DNA of 64,000 nt, from positions 248,001 to 312,000 of the forward strand of contig NZ_JACB01000006.1 in the NCBI RefSeq assembly GCF_000520975.1, in the 5' to 3' direction. This document shows, piece by piece, positions 17,222-26,035 of the stretch. The notes under the pieces were generated by a model. That model was given only the letters and a program-made list of their open reading frames with translations, was not told the DNA's origin and did no database searches. Each line of letters starts with the position of its first letter. Position 1 is the stretch's first letter. This DNA comes from Aquimarina megaterium XH134 (GTDB lineage: Bacteria; Bacteroidota; Bacteroidia; Flavobacteriales; Flavobacteriaceae). A program made the position numbers and the translations under genes.

Positions 17222-20200
17222 TTATCCATTCTTAATTCTCCTCCTATACAAAAACACAACCAAAAACATAACTGCGACTATACTCAATCCTAAAATCCAA
17301 TATAGTTGAGTGTGGTCATTAAACTGCATTGCAGTAGTATCTCCTACCAGGTAAAATCCTCCCCAATAGAAAGGATCGGTACGATTGATATTAGCGGTGT
17401 TTAGGTATTGTAGTTTTGCCTGTTGTAAGGCTTTACCTTTATGCATCCCTGCCTTAAGATTGGTGTAGAAATATTTCATTAACTCTGGAGTCGTTTGATC
17501 CGATACCTCCCAACTGGTGAGCAACAAACTTTTGGTTCCTGCATACTGAAAAGCAGTCCCTAAACTCATAATTCCTTCTCCTTTGGCAATCTTACCACTA
17601 CCGGTATTACAGGCACTAAGTACAGTGAGTTCTGCAGGGATATCCAGAGCAAACAGCTCATGGCTATAGAGCAGATTATCCTCTATAGTGTCTTTACTCT
17701 TGGTAAAATAGAGTTTAGAGTTCTCTGGGCGTTCGTTATCTACTTCACCATGCAATGCCAGATGTAGGATGTTGTATTGACTTGCATTACTCTTAAAATT
17801 AGCTTCTATAGCTTGTGATCCAAAATAGTATTGCCCATCGATGATATCAGAAATAGCTTTGATTTCTTTACGGGTTCCTGGTAGATCACCACCAGCATCT
17901 CTTAGAGTGGCCATACTTATTGTACGTGTCTCTGCAGTCTGAGTACTATCTGAAAAAGAAAACGCCAGACATTCTTGTAATGGTTTGGTATCCAGATCAC
18001 TTTTAAAAGTAGTAAACAACAGGTTTGCAGAATTGGCATAAGTAACCGCATACTTTTTAAGTAAATACGATAAGAGGGCTGGATTATTAGAATCGTCATT
18101 CTGAGTTAACAGTAGATCAAAATTAAGATGCCATAGTGGTCCATCGGGGATTATGATCAATTGATTCCCAACTAATTTATCTTTAACCGGTGCTATAAGT
18201 GTATTATACAAAGCATATGCTTGTTGTTTATATGCTCCTGTGTTTTTGGCAATAATACTTTTACGAAATGCCTCGATTTGCTCGGTAAGTTTTGGAGTCG
18301 ATAGTTCTTGTACACTAATATCATGTTTAGAAATCGTAAAAGCATAGGTGATACTATCTGCAGTAAAGTATTCTAATAAAGTAGTTTCTTGATCTATCTT
18401 TTTTTGAATATCGACAATTGAAATTACTTTGTCATTATACTTTAAATGGTAATATTTAGGGTAGTTCTTTTCTAATACCTCATTTAATGAATCTTGCTTC
18501 CTGTTTATACTAAATAATTTATTTTTGAATTCTATTAATTTACTTGATTCAGATTTTTCTTTTTGGATTTTTGATTGATAATAGGATCTGTCAATTTTTA
18601 ATTTTTTTTCGAATTTTATTATCTTTTCAGGTAATCCTGAAAACCTTTTAGAATCATTATTAGTCAATTCTATTAAAGTGTTTGCTTTACTTTTTTCAGA
18701 AAAATAAAGAACATCTTGTAAATCTAAAATATCATTATTGTACAGCAACATTGATCCTTCTATTGCAATCTTATTAATATCTTTAGCCTTTTTAGAAAAA
18801 AATACTTTGTCCTTGTAATTCGTATTATGAAACCTTGCAAAACGTATCAAAGAATCCGAAATTTTACATTGTTTCTGGCTTTTCAAAAGGTTATTCGTAT
18901 TCAAACTTTTTCTGTATGCCAATAAATATGCTTTAGCTTGTCCTTCATAAGAACTCAATAAAACATTATGATTCAAAAAATTAGAAAACTTTACTTCTGT
19001 TGAAGAATTAGATCTTTGGTTTGATTCAACTGCTTTTTTGAAGTTAGAAATAGCCAAAACATAGTTATCATTAGCCAAATTAGCATTTCCTATTAGGTTG
19101 TAAATATGAGATACTCTAGGGTTATTTTCTCCATATTCACTAATTCTTATTTCTAAAGCATCTTGAAGGTATTTTAAGGCAAGATCTATATTCTTACCTC
19201 TAGTATATAATTGACCTATTTCTTTATAACTATTGGCAAGAGATACATGACTTCCTTTATATCTTTTGTTTTTAATCTTTAGGGATTTCATGAAAAATTG
19301 AAGCGCTTTATCCTTTTCATCTTTAAGCATATATACTGTTCCTAAGTTATTATAACCATCTGCAATAGCGATATGACTTTCCCCATAAACTTTTTCTTTT
19401 AAATCAATTGACTTTTTTAAACACTCTATTGCTTTTATATAGTTATCCATTTCTATATAAATAAGCCCCATTTTGTTATAAATAAAAGCAAACTCTCTAT
19501 CGTCTTGATTGTTTTTTTCTAATAGACGAATGATTCTCTGATTGAAGTCAAGAGCCATATTCAAACGCCCTGTAAAATAATATATACTGGCAAGATTATA
19601 ATAAACAAGATAAAGGTCTAAGTGATCCTCTCCTAACTCCTTTCGGATCATTTTCGAAGTCTTCACTAATATTTCTGACGCCAGGTCATAAAACCCTTGT
19701 TCTTTGTATGAATTGGCCAGATTAACATTAATTTTTCTTAGTTTTAAATGGCCTTCACCAAAAAAAGATTTTTCAATAGCTAATACTTTATTTTGATACT
19801 TGATTGCAGTATCGATTTCTCCCTTAATATAATGATATATTCCCAATTTACTAATAGAAGAACTTGTTTGCAAATTGTTTTCGCCAAAATATTCTTTCCT
19901 AATGTTAAGACTTTTTTCAAAATTATCACGTGCTTGTTCGAAATTCCATTTTCGGAGATGATAATGCCCCTTTATATCATAGATATCTGCTATTTTATAA
20001 TGACTAGATCCATGATGTTTAGTAATTAAAGCAAGTGCCTTTTCAACATTTTTTCTTACATCTTCATACTTACCTTTATAAATATTTATCCTGGCCAAAT
20101 TAATATAGAAATTGTATAAATCTGAAGGGTATTGAAAAGCTAGTTTTTCTCGAATGTTTAATGCTTTTTTATAATATTCTTCGGCTTTTTTATTATTGGA

Positions 20201-20590
20201 TTTTATGTAATAATAATAATCTCCTAAATTATCCAGAACTTTTGATTTTTGCTGATCTAATTTATGGGTATTACATAAAGACAATGCCTGTCGCATAGAA
20301 GACATTGCCTTTTCATCTTCAATTAAAAAGATGTAGTTTGATGACAATCCGTTATAACAAGCTACAACACGTTCCTGGGCTTTAGCTTTTTCATAAATAG
20401 ACAAAGCTTTTTTAAAATAAACGATAGAACTATCTGAATACCTATGTACCAATAAAGAATCTGCTTTTTTATAATATTGAAAAGCTAGCAAAGTATCATT
20501 TGTTGCTTGTGCATGAGTAGCATATGGTAGAATCACCAAGAAAGTAACCCAAAAAAGAAAAACTGAAAAAGTCAATTGTATTTTTTGCAT
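17222..20590 (-). CDS. TPR-CHAT protein, periplasmic with C-terminal membrane anchor (copy 2)
   Basis: 1122 residues. The order is signal peptide (1-28, YATHAQA), about fourteen tetratricopeptide repeats (30-560, repeated AIEYYKKALNIREK-like units), a coiled linker (about 600-740), a CHAT caspase-like domain (about 790-1080), a membrane helix (LYWILGLSIVAVMFLVVFLY) and a basic RRRIKNG tail. The caspase-like dyad is present: His947 in HLALHGE and Cys994 in SACNTGSG. By the positive-inside rule the TPR and CHAT parts lie in the periplasm. CHAT proteins of this layout are common in Bacteroidota; some other CHAT proteins are effector proteases, but no substrate is known for this type. The CHAT-to-tail half is nearly identical to the upstream paralogue. 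Confidence 0.9.
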   Translation of the reverse strand: MQKIQLTFSVFLFWVTFLVILPYATHAQATNDTLLAFQYYKKADSLLVHRYSDSSIVYFKKALSIYEKAKAQERVVACYNGLSSNYIFLIEDEKAMSSMRQALSLCNTHKLDQQKSKVLDNLGDYYYYIKSNNKKAEEYYKKALNIREKLAFQYPSDLYNFYINLARINIYKGKYEDVRKNVEKALALITKHHGSSHYKIADIYDIKGHYHLRKWNFEQARDNFEKSLNIRKEYFGENNLQTSSSISKLGIYHYIKGEIDTAIKYQNKVLAIEKSFFGEGHLKLRKINVNLANSYKEQGFYDLASEILVKTSKMIRKELGEDHLDLYLVYYNLASIYYFTGRLNMALDFNQRIIRLLEKNNQDDREFAFIYNKMGLIYIEMDNYIKAIECLKKSIDLKEKVYGESHIAIADGYNNLGTVYMLKDEKDKALQFFMKSLKIKNKRYKGSHVSLANSYKEIGQLYTRGKNIDLALKYLQDALEIRISEYGENNPRVSHIYNLIGNANLANDNYVLAISNFKKAVESNQRSNSSTEVKFSNFLNHNVLLSSYEGQAKAYLLAYRKSLNTNNLLKSQKQCKISDSLIRFARFHNTNYKDKVFFSKKAKDINKIAIEGSMLLYNNDILDLQDVLYFSEKSKANTLIELTNNDSKRFSGLPEKIIKFEKKLKIDRSYYQSKIQKEKSESSKLIEFKNKLFSINRKQDSLNEVLEKNYPKYYHLKYNDKVISIVDIQKKIDQETTLLEYFTADSITYAFTISKHDISVQELSTPKLTEQIEAFRKSIIAKNTGAYKQQAYALYNTLIAPVKDKLVGNQLIIIPDGPLWHLNFDLLLTQNDDSNNPALLSYLLKKYAVTYANSANLLFTTFKSDLDTKPLQECLAFSFSDSTQTAETRTISMATLRDAGGDLPGTRKEIKAISDIIDGQYYFGSQAIEANFKSNASQYNILHLALHGEVDNERPENSKLYFTKSKDTIEDNLLYSHELFALDIPAELTVLSACNTGSGKIAKGEGIMSLGTAFQYAGTKSLLLTSWEVSDQTTPELMKYFYTNLKAGMHKGKALQQAKLQYLNTANINRTDPFYWGGFYLVGDTTAMQFNDHTQLYWILGLSIVAVMFLVVFLYRRRIKNG

Positions 20591-20787
20591 GGATAGTATA
20601 TTTAGTTGATGGGTAAATTACCAAAAACGTTAGTGTAGCAGTTATAGTATTGTTATATTTATTTCGCGTGTCCTTTTATATAAAAAAAAATGAATTCGAT
20701 TGTAGAACACTTAATCATAGATCCCAGTCCCGTTCTTCAACGGGATGATAAATTACTGGAATGACAACTCAAATAATTAAACAAACA
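20591..20787. repeat. Spacer between CHAT genes with a palindromic hairpin
   Basis: Contains TCCCGTT / AACGGGA (20728-20745, 4-base loop) set inside a wider CCAGT / ACTGG pair. There is no T tract, so it is more like an intergenic palindromic repeat than a terminator. It lies 3' of the first CHAT gene. Confidence 0.6.
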
Positions 20788-23700
20788 TCAAGCATTTTTT
20801 GTTCTCCTTCTATACAAAAACACCACCAAGAGTATAGCTGCTATAGCCCCCAATCCTAAAATCCAATACAGTTGGGTATTGTTGTTAAACTGCATTGCTG
20901 TAGTATCTCCTACCAGGTAAAATCCTCCCCAATAGAAAGGATCGGTACGATTGATATTAGCGGTGCTTAGGTATTGTAATTTTGCCTGTTGTAAGGCCTT
21001 ACCTTTATGCATTCCTGCCTTAAGATTGGTGTAGAAATATTTCATTAACTCTGGAGTCGTTTGATCCGACACCTCCCAACTAGTAAGTAACAAACTTTTG
21101 GTTCCTGCATATTGAAAAGCAGTACCTAAACTCATAATTCCTTCTCCTTTGGCAATCTTACCACTACCCGTATTACAAGCACTAAGTACAGTGAGTTCTG
21201 CAGGAATATCCAGAGCAAACAGCTCATGACTATAGAGTAGGTTATCTTCTATAGTGTCTTTACTCCTGGTAAAATAGAGTTTAGAGTTCTCTGGGCGTTC
21301 GTTATCTACTTCTCCATGCAATGCCAGGTGTAGGATGTTGTATTGACTTGCATTGCTTTTAAAATTAACTTCTATAGCTTGTGATCCAAAATAGTATTGC
21401 CCATCGATGATATCAGAAATGGCTTTGATTTCTTTACGGGTTCCTGGTAGATCCATACCAGCACTTCTTAAGGTTGCTAAACTCATCGTGTATGTATCCG
21501 TAATCTGTGTACTATCTGAAAAAGAAAACGCCAGACATTCTTGTAATGGTTTAGTTTTCTGATCACTTTTAAAAGTAGTAAACAACAGGTTTGCAGAATT
21601 GGCATAAGTAATCGCATATTTCTTAAGCAAATAAGATAAGAGAGCTGGATTATTAGAATCGTCTTTCTGGGTGAGTAATAGCTCAAAATTAAGATGCCAT
21701 AAGGGTCCATCGGGGATTATGATGAGTTGATCCCCGACTAATTTATCTTTAACTGGTGCTATAAGTGTATTATATAAGGCATATGCTTGTTGTTTATATG
21801 TTCCTGTGTTTTTGGCAATGATACTTTTACGAAATGCCTCGATTTGCTCGGTAAGTTTTGGAGTAGATAGTTCTTGTACGCTAATATCATGTTTAGAAAT
21901 CGAAAAAGCATAAGTGATACTATCTCCTGTAAAAAATTCTAACAAAGTAGTTGTGTCATCCAGTTGTTGTTGGATATCTGATACACTTACAATATCGTTT
22001 TTATACTTTAATTGATGGTACTTGGGATAATTTTTTTCTAAAACCTGGGTTAATGAATCTTGTGTTCGGTTAATATCAAATAGTTTATTCTCATAATAGG
22101 TAACTTTTGAAGTATCGACCTCTTTTTCTGACTGCTCTTTTGTGACTCTGGATTGATAAAATGATCTATTGGTTCTTAGTTCTTTTTCTAATGTCACTAA
22201 GTCTTCAGGTAATCCTGCGAAGTTTTTGGCATTAACATCTATTAGTAGTTCTTTTAAAGTGTTAGCCTTGTTTTTTTCGGCATAATAAAAAGCTTTATCT
22301 AATAGTTCCGGGGCATTTTCTATTTCATACAATAATAATTGGGCTTCAATAGCTCCAAAACAAACATTCCTAGCATCATTAGAGTATATTACTTTATCTT
22401 CATAACTATGTATAGATTGTCTAATTTCACTTATTACTATATCCATTTTGTTATAAGTTTCTACGCATTCTCTTAAATGTTTAATTTTATTTTTTTTTTG
22501 ATATAGTACCTTTAAAGTACGTGCCATCCCTTCTAAACTTGTTACTAATCTATTTAGGAAAAAAAAATGACCAGGGTTAAAATTATTTTTCTCAATTTTT
22601 GCTTTATCATATTTTGAATTAGCTTCAATAGCCTTTCTATAGTATTGCAAAGAATTATTATACTTTTTATTCTTGAAATAATTCATGGCAGTATAATTAT
22701 AAGCACTTGCCAGAACAGAACTTCTTGACCCCATATTCTTCCTATAAATATCCTGTGATTTCAAAAAATAATCAATAGAAATTTCAAACTCTTTTAACCC
22801 CTCATAGGCTTTTCCTAAATTATTATAGGAACGAGCAACAAAAGAATGCTTATCATCATAAAAATTTAAAATTAATGACTGACCTTTCTCAAAATATTTA
22901 ATGGCCACATTATACATTTTCATATCATTATAAGTAACTCCAATATTCATATAGATAGGAATGAGTTTATAACTCCTCTCTCCAAATGTACTCAGATATA
23001 TTTTTAAAGCTTTTTGATGATAGTCTAGAGCTCTACAATTTTGTTTTCTATTCTTCAATAGAACACCAATATTCATATAAGAACTACCAATGAGCGGATG
23101 GTTTTCTCCAAATATTTTTATTCTAATATTTAAAGCTTTTTGATAATATTCTAAAGCCTTATGATATAATCTTTTTTCTCTAAATGCAGAACCAATATCA
23201 TTATACACTTTTGCCGTATTCAAATGTTCTTCTCCAAATAAATTTTTGTTAATTTTTAAACATTTTTTGAAAAACCATATTGCTTCATCATAACTACCTA
23301 ATTTAAAATGAGTTTTTCCAACATTGCTATAACTTTGGGTAATTAACATATCATTTTTCAACAATACTTTTAATCTAGAATTCAATACTTTTTCATAATT
23401 ATCTATAGCATTAATATACTCTGACTTTTTAAAATAATACTCTCCAATATTTTCATGCGCGTTCGTTTCTTCTAAACTATTTTTTTTCAAATACGTAGTA
23501 CTAATCTCTAAAGCCTTTTTAGCACTAGACAGCGCTTCTTCAAGTTTTCTATTCTTTAATTGATTTTCAGAAATTCTATTATAACATGCTGCCAAACGTT
23601 CCCAAGCTTGGGCTTTTTTATACATAGGTAACGCTTTTTTAAATAACTCAATAGATTCATCATATTTCTTATCTATCAACAAAGAATCTGCTTTTTTATA

Positions 23701-23817
23701 ATATTGAGCAGCTAACAAAGTATCATTTGTTGCTTGTGCATGAGTAGCCTGTAACGATAAAACACACAAAATAATAGAGAAAAAGGAGGTTAGAAAAACC
23801 GATGCTAATTTTTTCAT
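20788..23817 (-). CDS. TPR-CHAT protein, periplasmic with C-terminal membrane anchor (copy 1)
   Basis: 1009 residues from the ATG at 23817, chosen because MKKLASVFLTSFFSIILCVLS starts a clean signal peptide; an in-frame ATG at 23871 would put 18 polar and mixed residues ahead of it. Domains follow copy 2: TPR array (about 35-430), coiled linker, CHAT domain with His834 (HLALHGE) and Cys881 (SACNTGSG), membrane helix and RRRTKNA tail. Around SKHDISVQELSTPKLTEQIEAFRKSI and onward the two proteins differ at few positions, while the TPR halves differ strongly in sequence and repeat number. The pair therefore looks like a duplication whose effector end is kept alike by recent origin or gene conversion and whose sensor end diverged. 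Confidence 0.88.
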   Translation of the reverse strand: MKKLASVFLTSFFSIILCVLSLQATHAQATNDTLLAAQYYKKADSLLIDKKYDESIELFKKALPMYKKAQAWERLAACYNRISENQLKNRKLEEALSSAKKALEISTTYLKKNSLEETNAHENIGEYYFKKSEYINAIDNYEKVLNSRLKVLLKNDMLITQSYSNVGKTHFKLGSYDEAIWFFKKCLKINKNLFGEEHLNTAKVYNDIGSAFREKRLYHKALEYYQKALNIRIKIFGENHPLIGSSYMNIGVLLKNRKQNCRALDYHQKALKIYLSTFGERSYKLIPIYMNIGVTYNDMKMYNVAIKYFEKGQSLILNFYDDKHSFVARSYNNLGKAYEGLKEFEISIDYFLKSQDIYRKNMGSRSSVLASAYNYTAMNYFKNKKYNNSLQYYRKAIEANSKYDKAKIEKNNFNPGHFFFLNRLVTSLEGMARTLKVLYQKKNKIKHLRECVETYNKMDIVISEIRQSIHSYEDKVIYSNDARNVCFGAIEAQLLLYEIENAPELLDKAFYYAEKNKANTLKELLIDVNAKNFAGLPEDLVTLEKELRTNRSFYQSRVTKEQSEKEVDTSKVTYYENKLFDINRTQDSLTQVLEKNYPKYHQLKYKNDIVSVSDIQQQLDDTTTLLEFFTGDSITYAFSISKHDISVQELSTPKLTEQIEAFRKSIIAKNTGTYKQQAYALYNTLIAPVKDKLVGDQLIIIPDGPLWHLNFELLLTQKDDSNNPALLSYLLKKYAITYANSANLLFTTFKSDQKTKPLQECLAFSFSDSTQITDTYTMSLATLRSAGMDLPGTRKEIKAISDIIDGQYYFGSQAIEVNFKSNASQYNILHLALHGEVDNERPENSKLYFTRSKDTIEDNLLYSHELFALDIPAELTVLSACNTGSGKIAKGEGIMSLGTAFQYAGTKSLLLTSWEVSDQTTPELMKYFYTNLKAGMHKGKALQQAKLQYLSTANINRTDPFYWGGFYLVGDTTAMQFNNNTQLYWILGLGAIAAILLVVFLYRRRTKNA

Positions 23818-24126
23818 AAGAGAGCTTTGATCAATAAACGAAATTATAGTTTTATATTTTATCACATACATAGTTCTATCTCTCTAAAGAGAAATGTACT
23901 GTGCTAAAAAATAGATCATCCAATAAAGCATGTTCCTTTTTAGATGATCTTTGGGTAGGATTGATAACAAAGATATAAGTTTATATCGTCTTATTACTTA
24001 TTTTTTATTCTTTGCTTGCCAACAGATTCGATGTAGTGTCTCCTTTATAATATGTGATTTTCGATCGAAAATTGTACTTCGACCAAGCTTAGCAGAGCTA
24101 TCGAAGACAAATGAATTTTTCATCAA

Positions 24127-24188
24127 AAGCCTAATTTCGATACAATTTTTCTCCATTTCATTCTGAAAAACCACTCAATTTGACGGCT
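24127..24188 (+). repeat. Dispersed repeat unit B
   Basis: Starts AAGCCTAATTTCGATACA and ends CACTCAATTTGACGGCT, homologous in inverted orientation to unit A (15751-15811). Its TCGATACA ... CACTC core relates it to units C, D, E and F. Confidence 0.75.
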
Positions 24189-24276
24189 TCTGATTAGCTT
24201 AAAAGTTATATCGGACTCACATTGCTAGGATTAACAAAATATATAAACTTAGGACGACACCCCTTTACAACACCTT

Positions 24277-24487
24277 TCAAAGCGTTACTGAAGTCCTTCG
24301 AAGCGTTACTAAAGTCCTTCGAGGCCTCCCTTTATGGCCTCGAAGCCCAAAAACCATCACTTTTACCCCTCCTCTCAAGCCCTTTATGCCATATGATATC
24401 AGCTCGAAGCCTGAATGTATCCTTTCGAAGAGTCATCATCACCCCTCGAAGCGTTAAATTATCAGCTCGAACCACCTTTTGATAGGG
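24277..24487. repeat. Degenerate 21-bp periodic array
   Basis: TCGA (or TCAA in the first) recurs at 24277, 24298, 24319 and 24340, then at 24404, 24425, 24446 and 24467, i.e. at exact 21-base steps on each side of a 64-base gap that is three periods plus one base. The first two units differ at two positions (consensus TCGAAGCGTTACT.AAGTCCT); others are strongly diverged. A 10-bp hairpin CTTCGAGGCC / GGCCTCGAAG lies at 317-345 of this block (24317-24345). Confidence 0.7.
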
Positions 24488-24566
24488 TACCCCCCATATC
24501 GACAAGGGGGTACTCTCTTGTCGTGAAGGGTTGTATTGTTCAAAAAAACATTTGAATCTACATTGG

Positions 24567-24701
24567 TTCTCGATACATTTTGCTTCACTATGTTTCACAA
24601 AACACTCGAACAGACAATATCACTTCAATCATCACAATGTACACTACTGTCTCTTCGAGTGGTTTATTTGTAGTGTAACGGAAAATAAATTGTATCGAGA
24701 A
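24567..24701. repeat. Palindromic repeat C (paired TTCTCGATACA units)
   Basis: Two inverted arms of about 50 bases. The left arm is TTCTCGATACA (24567-24577) ... CACTCGAACAGACA (24603-24616); the right arm is TGTCTCTTCGAGTG (24648-24661) ... TGTATCGAGAA (24691-24701). Outer 11 bp are perfect, inner 14 bp have one mismatch. It ends 26 bases before the GIY-YIG start codon. Confidence 0.85.
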
Positions 24702-24727
24702 GCGTTTTAATTTGTAATCTTACCAAG

Positions 24728-25021
24728 GTGAAAATTTATTACGTATATATATTAAAATGCTCGGATAAAACTTATTATACAGGAGTGACTTCTAATCTTG
24801 AAAAAAGATTATTTCAGCATCATTCAGGATGCTATAAGAATTCTTATACCTCATCAAAAAGACCAGTACTTTTAATCTTTTACTGTGAGTTTACCAATAT
24901 TAATATCGCTATTGAAAAGGAAAAACAAATTAAAAAATGGTCTAAATCAAAAAAAGAAGCATTAATAAATAATGAGTATGATAGGCTTCCTAATTTAAGC
25001 AAGAAGCATTTCAATAAGTGA
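24728..25021 (+). CDS. Small GIY-YIG nuclease family protein flanked by palindromic repeats
   Basis: 97 residues, starting at GTG (no ATG precedes the conserved YYVYILKCSD). It has all parts of a minimal GIY-YIG nuclease: YVYIL (the GIY strand), YYTGVTSN (the YIG strand), Arg27 in LEKRLFQHHSG, and a glutamate in AIEKEKQIKKW near residues 63-65. The size fits the UPF0213-like stand-alone GIY-YIG proteins that are multi-copy in many Bacteroidota. Paired repeat C ends 26 bases upstream and repeat D begins 4 bases after the stop. This gene-in-repeat layout suggests that it belongs to the mobile repeat family, perhaps as the enzyme that moves it; that is inference. Confidence 0.85.
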   Translation: MKIYYVYILKCSDKTYYTGVTSNLEKRLFQHHSGCYKNSYTSSKRPVLLIFYCEFTNINIAIEKEKQIKKWSKSKKEALINNEYDRLPNLSKKHFNK

Positions 25022-25025
25022 TCTG

Positions 25026-25077
25026 TTCTCGATACATTTTGCTTCATTTTCATTTCGAAAAAACACTCGATCAGACA
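25026..25077 (+). repeat. Repeat unit D, immediately after the GIY-YIG gene
   Basis: TTCTCGATACA (25026-25036) ... CACTCGATCAGACA (25064-25077), the same arm as the left arm of repeat C, including TTTTGCTTCA after the first box. Confidence 0.85.
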
Positions 25078-25138
25078 ATATTCTATTGATTAAGCTTACG
25101 CCAAATACCAACCCTAGGTAAAAAAATTATCACAAGCC

Positions 25139-25819
25139 TTAATTCAATTGTTCTTTTTTAATCTTAGTCATATCTTTTTGCATCAGTTTATCGATTAATG
25201 TTTGGTACATCTCTTTTGGTAATCCACAAGCGATAAGATATTCTTTCATAAGGTTCTCTTCTTCTTTTTCGATAGCTCCATCGGCCAATAGTACTACAGC
25301 TGCTTGTGCCAAAATATTAATTAGCGCTTCTGATGATAGTTCATTTCGTGCTTCATTAAGAAAATTAAAGACCTGGTTATCCTGATTACCAGTTGCTTTT
25401 ATATTTTGATGTATCGCCATTAATTCTTCCTTCATTTCTGGGAACCCCTCTATAGCATCCATAATTTCGCGCTCTTCTTCTGCAGCAAAATCTCCATCGA
25501 TAATCGACATATGTGTCATCGAGGCTATAAGTGCTTTGGCAAATACTAATTTTGCTCGTTTTTGATTCTCGTTAATCTCATCCTGCGAGCGTTGTAAGAT
25601 CGTTTTTATATTTTCGTTATAGGCACTTTTACAGCTATCGCATTGATAAAATCGATCTACTACATCCAGTGGAATCATGGGGATAAAAAATAAGGTAAAC
25701 CATCTGCGATAGAGCTTATTTACGAGATTTCCATTATTGCAATTTGGACATGAATTTGATAAAACAGGACTTTCACTCACGGTGTGTTTTAGTCCTCTTG
25801 TTCCGAAGATAATAAACAT
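25139..25819 (-). CDS. Zinc-ribbon and TerB-like protein
   Basis: 226 residues. The N-terminal 65 residues carry two CxxC pairs (CPNCNNG near 24 and CDSCKSAY near 61) around a short hydrophobic stretch (RWFTLFFIPMIPLD), a zinc-ribbon layout. From about 90 on it looks like a TerB / DUF533-type helical domain: two similar halves each with an acidic loop (SIIDGDFAAEEEREIMDAI and LLADGAIEKEEENLMKEYL). TerB-like domains are found in tellurite-resistance and stress-related membrane assemblies, but no other ter genes are nearby. The cellular role is not known. Confidence 0.7.
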   Translation of the reverse strand: MFIIFGTRGLKHTVSESPVLSNSCPNCNNGNLVNKLYRRWFTLFFIPMIPLDVVDRFYQCDSCKSAYNENIKTILQRSQDEINENQKRAKLVFAKALIASMTHMSIIDGDFAAEEEREIMDAIEGFPEMKEELMAIHQNIKATGNQDNQVFNFLNEARNELSSEALINILAQAAVVLLADGAIEKEEENLMKEYLIACGLPKEMYQTLIDKLMQKDMTKIKKEQLN

Positions 25820-26035
25820 AACTATGTAGGTATTTAATGATTTAAGGTATTTTAAAGATACTATAATATTCTAAACCTCCTAATAATCAAATTACTATCC
25901 CTGTATTGCCGAACTGCTTATGGTAAAAATTAAGCCTGGAGTAGCAGAACGAGGTTATGCTTTTCGTCAATATATTGAGATAATACCACCTGTGACTCGA
26001 ATTTACTGGAATATAGAAACAGTTCGTGCTATACC

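Larger units (their letters stand above)
23818..24727. other. Gene-free accessory stretch upstream of the CHAT genes
   Basis: About 900 bases with no credible gene. In order it holds a hairpin AGATCATC / GATGATCT (23913-23950) in the likely leader of the first CHAT gene, a TTTTCGATCGAAAA palindrome (24058-24071), repeat unit B, the 21-bp periodic array (24277-24487) and repeat unit C. Small open frames on both strands here follow the periodic repeat and are not taken as genes. Confidence 0.6.

Noticed and set aside
20728..20745. Intrinsic terminator of the first CHAT gene
   Set aside because: The hairpin is good but there is no T tract in the direction of transcription; listed as a palindromic repeat instead.
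17222..23817. CHAT genes as part of a type III-E CRISPR (Craspase) system
   Set aside because: The proteins carry signal peptides and membrane anchors and there is no cas gene or CRISPR array in the window.
24222..24482. Open frame of 86 codons on the plus strand in the 21-bp array
   Set aside because: It is kept open by the seven-codon periodicity, and a frame on the other strand is open too. There is no recognisable domain or start context.
24277..24487. CRISPR array
   Set aside because: The 21-base units decay steadily and have no conserved repeat with unique spacers; no cas genes nearby.
24332..24598. Open frame of 88 codons on the minus strand over the same array
   Set aside because: Same reason as above, and it runs into palindromic repeat C.
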